DNA of 64,000 bases from Pseudomonas wuhanensis (GTDB lineage Bacteria > Pseudomonadota > Gammaproteobacteria > Pseudomonadales > Pseudomonadaceae). Under the pieces are notes generated by a model. It worked only from the letters and a program-made list of their open reading frames with translations, had not been told where the DNA came from and searched no databases. The DNA lies in the NCBI RefSeq assembly GCF_030687395.1, contig NZ_CP117430.1, positions 6,076,001 through 6,140,000 on the forward strand. The letters run 5' to 3'. Each line of letters opens with the position of its first letter. Position 1 is the stretch's first letter. This document shows, one piece after another, positions 58,094 through 64,000 of the stretch. The position numbers and the translations under genes were made by a program.

Positions 58094-58996
58094 TCATGGT
58101 GTTAACGGTTCAACCTTACGCGTCAACAACTCCACAAACGCCTTGGCCATCGGCGACTTCTGATCCTTGCGCTGCACCAGCCACACCGCCGACACCGCTT
58201 CCGGATCGAGCAACGGGCGGTAGACCACGCCATCAATACGCATCCGCTGATACGACGCCGGCAACACCGACACCCCCAAACCTGCCGCCACCAATCCGAT
58301 AATCGTCATCGCCTCGCCAGCCTCCTGGGCGAAGTGAGGGCTGAAGCCGGCATCTCGCGCCAGACTGAGTAATTGTGCGTACAGACCACTGCCATAACTG
58401 CGTGGGAAAAATACGAATGGTTCGAGCGCCAGAGCCGACAGAAACAAGCCTTCCTCGCTATCGGTCACTAAAGGGTGCTTGGAACTGAGCACCGCCACCA
58501 GTGGCTCGCGCATCAGTTCCACCACGCTGAGCGAATCCGGCAACCCCAGCGGTCGCATGATGCCGACTTCAATCGACTCATCAACCAGCGCATCAGCCAC
58601 TTGGGTGCTGCTCATTTCCCGCAGGTGCAGATGCACCGCCGGAAAACGCTGGCGAAACGAAAAGATCGCCTGGGGGATGGTCGAGTTGAACGGCGCCGAC
58701 GAGGTGAAGCCGATCTTCAACTCACCCAACTCTCCGAGTTGTGCCCGCCGCGCAACGTCCGCCGCTTTGTCGACCTGAGCCAGTACCAATCGCGCCTCTT
58801 CCAGAAACAGCCGACCGGCCTCGCTGAGTTCGACCCGACGATTGGTACGCTCGAAAAGCCGCGCACCGACCTCCTGCTCCAGCGCCTGAATCTGCTGGCT
58901 CAGGGGCGGTTGCGAGATGCCCAGCACCTGAGCGGCGCGGCCGAAATGCAGTTCTTCGGCGACGGCGATGAAGTAGCGCAGGTGGCGCAATTCCAT
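58094..58996 (-). CDS. LysR-type transcriptional regulator
   Basis: 300 residues: an N-terminal winged helix-turn-helix (MELRHLRYFIAVAEELHFGRAAQVLGISQPPLSQQIQALEQEVGARLFER, 1-50) and a periplasmic-binding-like effector domain (about 90-295). It is divergent from the MFS transporter gene with a 119-base space, the normal layout for a LysR regulator and its target. The effector is unknown. The pair corresponds to PA5029-PA5030. Confidence 0.93.
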   Translation of the reverse strand: MELRHLRYFIAVAEELHFGRAAQVLGISQPPLSQQIQALEQEVGARLFERTNRRVELSEAGRLFLEEARLVLAQVDKAADVARRAQLGELGELKIGFTSSAPFNSTIPQAIFSFRQRFPAVHLHLREMSSTQVADALVDESIEVGIMRPLGLPDSLSVVELMREPLVAVLSSKHPLVTDSEEGLFLSALALEPFVFFPRSYGSGLYAQLLSLARDAGFSPHFAQEAGEAMTIIGLVAAGLGVSVLPASYQRMRIDGVVYRPLLDPEAVSAVWLVQRKDQKSPMAKAFVELLTRKVEPLTP

Positions 58997-59007
58997 GAAA
59001 ACTCCAT

Positions 59008-59036
59008 TAGGTCGTCAAACCTATCAAACAGGTCGA
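59008..59036. promoter_or_regulatory. Possible LysR-type binding site
   Basis: In the divergent space AGGT/ACCT and ACCT/AGGT half sites follow each other (AGGTCG at about 59009 and 59030, ACCT at 59019), giving an interrupted dyad of the T-N11-A kind near the lysR start. Weak, position-based evidence only. Confidence 0.3.
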
Positions 59037-59115
59037 ACAATATATTGGATTGAATCATTAGGCGGCTATATGATTTTTTCTTTGCCTGACCGGCTGCGCC
59101 CCTCCGAGGTCCGAA

Positions 59116-60390
59116 GTGAAAACTGCTGTCGCCCCACTCGCCCATGAAGTTCCGCCCACTGCGCTGGACGATGTCGTCGCCGAACTAAGCGAGATCTACA
59201 TCGAAAAAGGCACGCCGATGTTCATGCGCACGGTGCTGGCGCTGTTCTCCGGCGGCTTCGCGACCTTTGCCCTGCTGTATTGCGTGCAGCCGATGATGCC
59301 GCTGCTGTCCCGCGAGTTTTCCATCAACGCGGCCCAGAGCAGCCTGATCCTGTCGGTCGCCACCGGTATGCTCGCCATCGGCTTGCTGATTACCGGTCCC
59401 ATCTCTGATCGCATCGGGCGTAAGCCGGTGATGGTCGCCGCGCTGTTCGCCGCCGCTCTCTGCACCATGGCCAGCGCAATGATCCCGAGCTGGCAAGGCG
59501 TGCTGGTGATGCGGGCGCTGGTGGGGCTGTCGTTGAGCGGTCTGGCGGCGGTCGCAATGACTTACCTCAGCGAAGAAATCCATCCGCAGCACCTTGGTCT
59601 GGCCATGGGGTTATACATCGGAGGCAATGCCATCGGCGGCATGTGTGGACGGTTGATCGTCGGTGTATTGATCGACTTCGTCAGCTGGCACGCGGCGATG
59701 CTGGTCATCGGTGGCCTGGCGCTGATTGCCGCAGCGGTGTTCTGGAAGATCCTCCCGGAATCGCGCAACTTCCGTGCCCGTTCACTGCATCCGCGCAGCT
59801 TGCTGGACGGCTTCACCATGCACTTTCGCGACGCCGGTCTGCCGTTGTTGTTTGTCGAAGCTTTTGTGCTGATGGGCGCGTTCGTCACGCTGTTCAACTA
59901 CATCGGTTATCGCTTGCTGGCCGAGCCGTATCGCATGGACCAGGCCTTCGTCGGGCTACTCTCAGTGGTGTACCTGTCGGGCATCTACAGCTCGGCGAAA
60001 ATCGGCGCCCTGGCCGACCAACTCGGGCGGCGCAAAGTGCTCTGGGCAACCATTGTGGTCATGCTCGCGGGCATCGCCCTGACCATGTTCACGCCGTTAC
60101 TGCTGGTGATTCTCGGCATGCTGATCTTTACCTTCGGCTTCTTCGGGGCGCATTCGGTGGCCAGTAGCTGGATTGGTCGGCGTGCGATCAAGGCCAGAGG
60201 ACAGGCGTCGTCGCTGTACCTGTTCAGCTATTACGCCGGGTCGAGTATCGCGGGTACGGCGGGCGGAGTGGCCTGGCACTTGGGTGGCTGGAACGGGATC
60301 GGGTTGTTTATTGGTGGGTTGTTGGTGATTGCGCTGTTGGTGGCGTTGAAGCTGGCGAAGTTGCCGCCGTTGGAAAATTTGAAAGCGTGA
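59116..60390 (+). CDS. MFS transporter, YnfM-like
   Basis: 424 residues with about 12 membrane helices and the MFS loop motif GPISDRIGRKPVM (about 95-107) repeated in degenerate form as GALADQLGRRKVLW in the second half. The cytoplasmic N-terminal stretch of about 35 residues precedes TM1. It resembles the E. coli YnfM branch; substrate unknown, perhaps arabinose-like sugars or drugs as suggested for relatives. GTG start with GAGG upstream. The divergent LysR protein is the likely regulator. Confidence 0.92.
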   Translation: MKTAVAPLAHEVPPTALDDVVAELSEIYIEKGTPMFMRTVLALFSGGFATFALLYCVQPMMPLLSREFSINAAQSSLILSVATGMLAIGLLITGPISDRIGRKPVMVAALFAAALCTMASAMIPSWQGVLVMRALVGLSLSGLAAVAMTYLSEEIHPQHLGLAMGLYIGGNAIGGMCGRLIVGVLIDFVSWHAAMLVIGGLALIAAAVFWKILPESRNFRARSLHPRSLLDGFTMHFRDAGLPLLFVEAFVLMGAFVTLFNYIGYRLLAEPYRMDQAFVGLLSVVYLSGIYSSAKIGALADQLGRRKVLWATIVVMLAGIALTMFTPLLLVILGMLIFTFGFFGAHSVASSWIGRRAIKARGQASSLYLFSYYAGSSIAGTAGGVAWHLGGWNGIGLFIGGLLVIALLVALKLAKLPPLENLKA

Positions 60391-60401
60391 CGCACAACCC
60401 T

Positions 60402-60489
60402 GTGGGAGCGGGCTTGCCCGCGATAGCGATGGTCGGTCCAACACATGTGCTGTAAGAAATGACGCCATCGCGGGCAAGCCCGCTCCCAC
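60402..60489. repeat. REPIN, GGGAGCGGGCTTGCCCGC type
   Basis: Plus copy from 60402 and inverted copy ending at 60489, about 35 bases apart. Lies between convergent MFS gene and hemE. Confidence 0.9.
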
Positions 60490-60526
60490 AATGAACTGCA
60501 TCCACTTCTCATTTTCTGAACCACAA

Positions 60527-60559
60527 ACAAAAACGCCCGGCATAAGCCGGGCGTTTTTT
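60527..60559. terminator. Bidirectional terminator between the MFS gene and hemE
   Basis: ACGCCCGGC / GCCGGGCGT stem around ATAA, flanked by A-rich and T-rich runs on either side, so it can end both convergent transcripts. Confidence 0.92.
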
Positions 60560-60571
60560 ATCGGGTCACGA

Positions 60572-61639
60572 TTACTCGTGATACTGCGCCGACAGTTCAT
60601 GTACCGCACGCAGGAAGGCGCCAGCATGCTCCGGGTCGACTTCAGGCGTAATGCCGTGGCCGAGATTGAACACGTGGCCGCTGCCCTTGCCGTAGCTGGC
60701 GAGGATCCGGCCGACTTCGGTGCGGATGGCTTCTGGCTTGGCGTAAAGCACGGTCGGGTCCATGTTGCCTTGCAAGGCGACTTTGCTACCGACACGCTGG
60801 CGGGCTTCGCCAATGTCGCAAGTCCAATCCAGGCCCAACGCATCAGCGCCAGCGTCAGCGATGCTTTCCAGCCACAGGCCGCCATTCTTGGTAAACAGGA
60901 TGACCGGAACCTTACGGCCTTCGTGTTCGCGGATCAGGCCGCTGACGATTTTGCGCATGTAGGCCAGGGAGAATTCCTGATAGGCCGCAGCGGAGAGATT
61001 GCCACCCCAAGTGTCGAAGATCTGCACCGCTTGCGCACCAGCCATGATCTGGCCGTTGAGGTAACTGGTAACCGACTGCGCAAGCTTGTCCAGCAACAGG
61101 TGCATGGCTTGCGGGTTGTCGTAGAGCATGGCCTTGGTCTTGCGGAAGTCTTTCGACGAACCGCCTTCGACCATGTAGGTGGCCAGGGTCCATGGGCTGC
61201 CGGAGAAGCCGATCAGCGGCACGCGGCCGTTCAGTTCGCGACGGATGGTGCTGACCGCGTCCATGACGTAGCCGAGATCTTTGTGCGGATCAGGAATCGG
61301 CAGGGCTTCGATGTCGGCCAGGGTGCTGACGACTTTCTTGAAACGCGGACCTTCACCGGTCTCGAAGTACAGGCCCTGGCCCATGGCGTCCGGGATGGTG
61401 AGGATGTCGGAGAACAGGATCGCCGCGTCCAGTTGCGGATAGCGGTCGAGCGGTTGCATCGTGACTTCGCAAGCGAACGCCGGGTTCATGCACAGGCTCA
61501 TGAAGTCGCCGGCCTTGGCACGGCTGGCGCGGTATTCAGGCAGGTAGCGACCGGCCTGACGCATCATCCACACGGGGGTGACGTCTACGGGTTGCTTGAG
61601 CAGGGCGCGAAGGAAACGGTCGTTCTTCAGGGCAGTCAT
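60572..61639 (-). CDS. hemE: Uroporphyrinogen decarboxylase
   Basis: 355 residues. Decarboxylates the four acetate side chains of uroporphyrinogen III to give coproporphyrinogen III in heme synthesis. The signature [16 protein letters not shown] (about 21-36) and the [17 protein letters not shown] and FDTWGGNLS segments are intact, including the catalytic Asp in the [10 protein letters not shown] region. Normal length. Cytoplasmic, single gene. Confidence 0.98.
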   Translation of the reverse strand: MTALKNDRFLRALLKQPVDVTPVWMMRQAGRYLPEYRASRAKAGDFMSLCMNPAFACEVTMQPLDRYPQLDAAILFSDILTIPDAMGQGLYFETGEGPRFKKVVSTLADIEALPIPDPHKDLGYVMDAVSTIRRELNGRVPLIGFSGSPWTLATYMVEGGSSKDFRKTKAMLYDNPQAMHLLLDKLAQSVTSYLNGQIMAGAQAVQIFDTWGGNLSAAAYQEFSLAYMRKIVSGLIREHEGRKVPVILFTKNGGLWLESIADAGADALGLDWTCDIGEARQRVGSKVALQGNMDPTVLYAKPEAIRTEVGRILASYGKGSGHVFNLGHGITPEVDPEHAGAFLRAVHELSAQYHE

Positions 61640-61771
61640 GTCGGCATCCGGAAAAAAAGTGCGGGCATTTTCTCAGAGCGCGACGCAAAAGGCACGGCAA
61701 GAGCCGTTCCTTTTGTCTATCGGGTCAATTTGTCGCGGTGAACACAGCCTTGGCAACACCACAAAACCAAT

Positions 61772-61859
61772 GTGGGAGCGGGCTTGCTCGCGAAAGCGGT
61801 GAGTCAGTCGACATCAATATTGACTGTTACACCGCCTTCGCGAGCAAGCTCGCTCCCAC
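61772..61859. repeat. REPIN, variant GGGAGCGGGCTTGCTCGCG type
   Basis: Inverted pair separated by about 35 bases. It differs from the other copies by a C-to-T change in the stem (GCTCGCGAAAGC instead of GCCCGCGATGGC) that is matched in both arms, so pairing is kept. Confidence 0.88.
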
Positions 61860-61889
61860 ATTTGACCGCATTTCACTTCTGGAGAGTGA

Positions 61890-63341
<1,452 letters not shown>

Positions 63342-64000
63342 TCACTGCGGGTTGGCACGGGTGCTGGAAAGCAACGATTTCAGGTTGGCAGCCTTTGGCT
63401 TGACCAGCCAGAAACGGCGCACGTAGTCATCGAGGTTTTCGGCGAGTTCACGACCCCACTCGCTGTCGGTTTCCTCGACGTATTCGTTCAGCACGCGTTG
63501 CAGGTGGCTGCGATAGGCTTCCATCGCCTCACCGCTGATCCGCTGGATTTCCACCAGTTCGTGGTTGACCCGGTCAACGAAGGTGTTGTCCTGGTCGAGC
63601 ACGTAGGCGAAACCGCCGGTCATGCCGGAGCCGAAGTTGTAACCGGTCTTGCCCAACACGCAGACGAAACCACCGGTCATGTACTCGCAGCAGTGATCGC
63701 CAGTGCCTTCCACGACAGTGTGAGCACCGGAGTTACGCACCGCGAAACGCTCACCCGCGGTACCGGCGGCGAACAGCTTGCCCCCGGTGGCGCCATACAG
63801 GCAGGTGTTGCCGATAATGGCACTGTCCTGAGTCTTGTAAATGCTGCCCTTCGGCGGAACGATGACCAGCTTGCCGCCAGTCATGCCTTTGCCGACATAG
63901 TCGTTGGCATCGCCTTCCAGGTACATGTTCAGGCCGCCGGCGTTCCACACACCGAAGCTCTGACCCGCCGTGCCTTTGAAGCGGAAGGTGATCGGCGCGT
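63342..64000 (-). CDS. gltB: Glutamate synthase large subunit, C-terminal part (5' end outside window)
   Basis: The last about 219 residues of the large subunit: the GXGXG helix domain ([63 protein letters not shown]), ending ANPQ. The frame continues through the window edge ([16 protein letters not shown] just inside it). The missing part carries the glutaminase and synthase domains. Partial only because of the window. Confidence 0.96.
   Translation of the reverse strand, partial: APITFRFKGTAGQSFGVWNAGGLNMYLEGDANDYVGKGMTGGKLVIVPPKGSIYKTQDSAIIGNTCLYGATGGKLFAAGTAGERFAVRNSGAHTVVEGTGDHCCEYMTGGFVCVLGKTGYNFGSGMTGGFAYVLDQDNTFVDRVNHELVEIQRISGEAMEAYRSHLQRVLNEYVEETDSEWGRELAENLDDYVRRFWLVKPKAANLKSLLSSTRANPQ

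Overview
The window is a stretch of chromosome from a high-GC gammaproteobacterium, almost certainly a Pseudomonas of the P. fluorescens group. The backbone order aceF, dipA, msrA, rlmJ, acyl-CoA dehydrogenase, nhaP2, mscK, selO, parA-like, lysR, ynfM-like MFS, hemE, gltD, gltB matches, from memory, the PA5016-PA5036 region of P. aeruginosa. Intergenic spaces carry the REP/REPIN palindromes typical of P. fluorescens. No rRNA, tRNA, CRISPR array or insertion sequence was recognised.

Layout. 1-8.0 kb is backbone: the aceF 3' part, a PhoD-like phosphatase, the c-di-GMP phosphodiesterase dipA, msrA and rlmJ. 8.95-16.7 kb (minus strand) is a type VI secretion cargo cassette, vgrG - DUF4123 adaptor - rhs toxin - immunity, with overlapping genes; the Rhs tip is an RNase A-like CdiA-CT domain and the small last gene is a CdiI-type immunity protein. 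16.8-22.9 kb is the divergent putP/putA proline locus, with five GTTGCA PutA boxes between the genes. 23-29.5 kb holds an acyl-CoA dehydrogenase and two chemoreceptors that flank a ZapA / ZapB-like gene pair; one receptor has a clear sigma-28 promoter. 29.6-38.4 kb holds NhaP2, MscK, SelO, a HigBA toxin-antitoxin pair, TrxC and an orphan ParA ATPase.

38.8-57.4 kb is the most remarkable part: about 20 tightly overlapping plus-strand genes forming an aryl polyene (APE) pigment cluster. It runs in the same order as the ape genes described in E. coli (apeC to apeR), with extra or altered parts: an MIO aromatic amino acid ammonia-lyase (probable starter supply), a flavin-dependent halogenase with both diagnostic motifs, a SAM methyltransferase, a cation/H+ antiporter-like membrane protein, an AMP-ligase fused to a hot-dog dehydratase, and a split glycosyltransferase/acyltransferase pair. 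Together they predict a lipid-linked, possibly halogenated and methylated aryl polyene exported to the outer membrane by the LolA-like protein, MMPL exporter and DUF3261 lipoprotein. A REPIN lies inside the operon.

57.6-64 kb returns to backbone: a solitary PemK/MazF-like toxin, a LysR regulator divergent from an MFS transporter, hemE, gltD and the 3' end of gltB. Functions are assigned from motifs and remembered family features; no database search was run.
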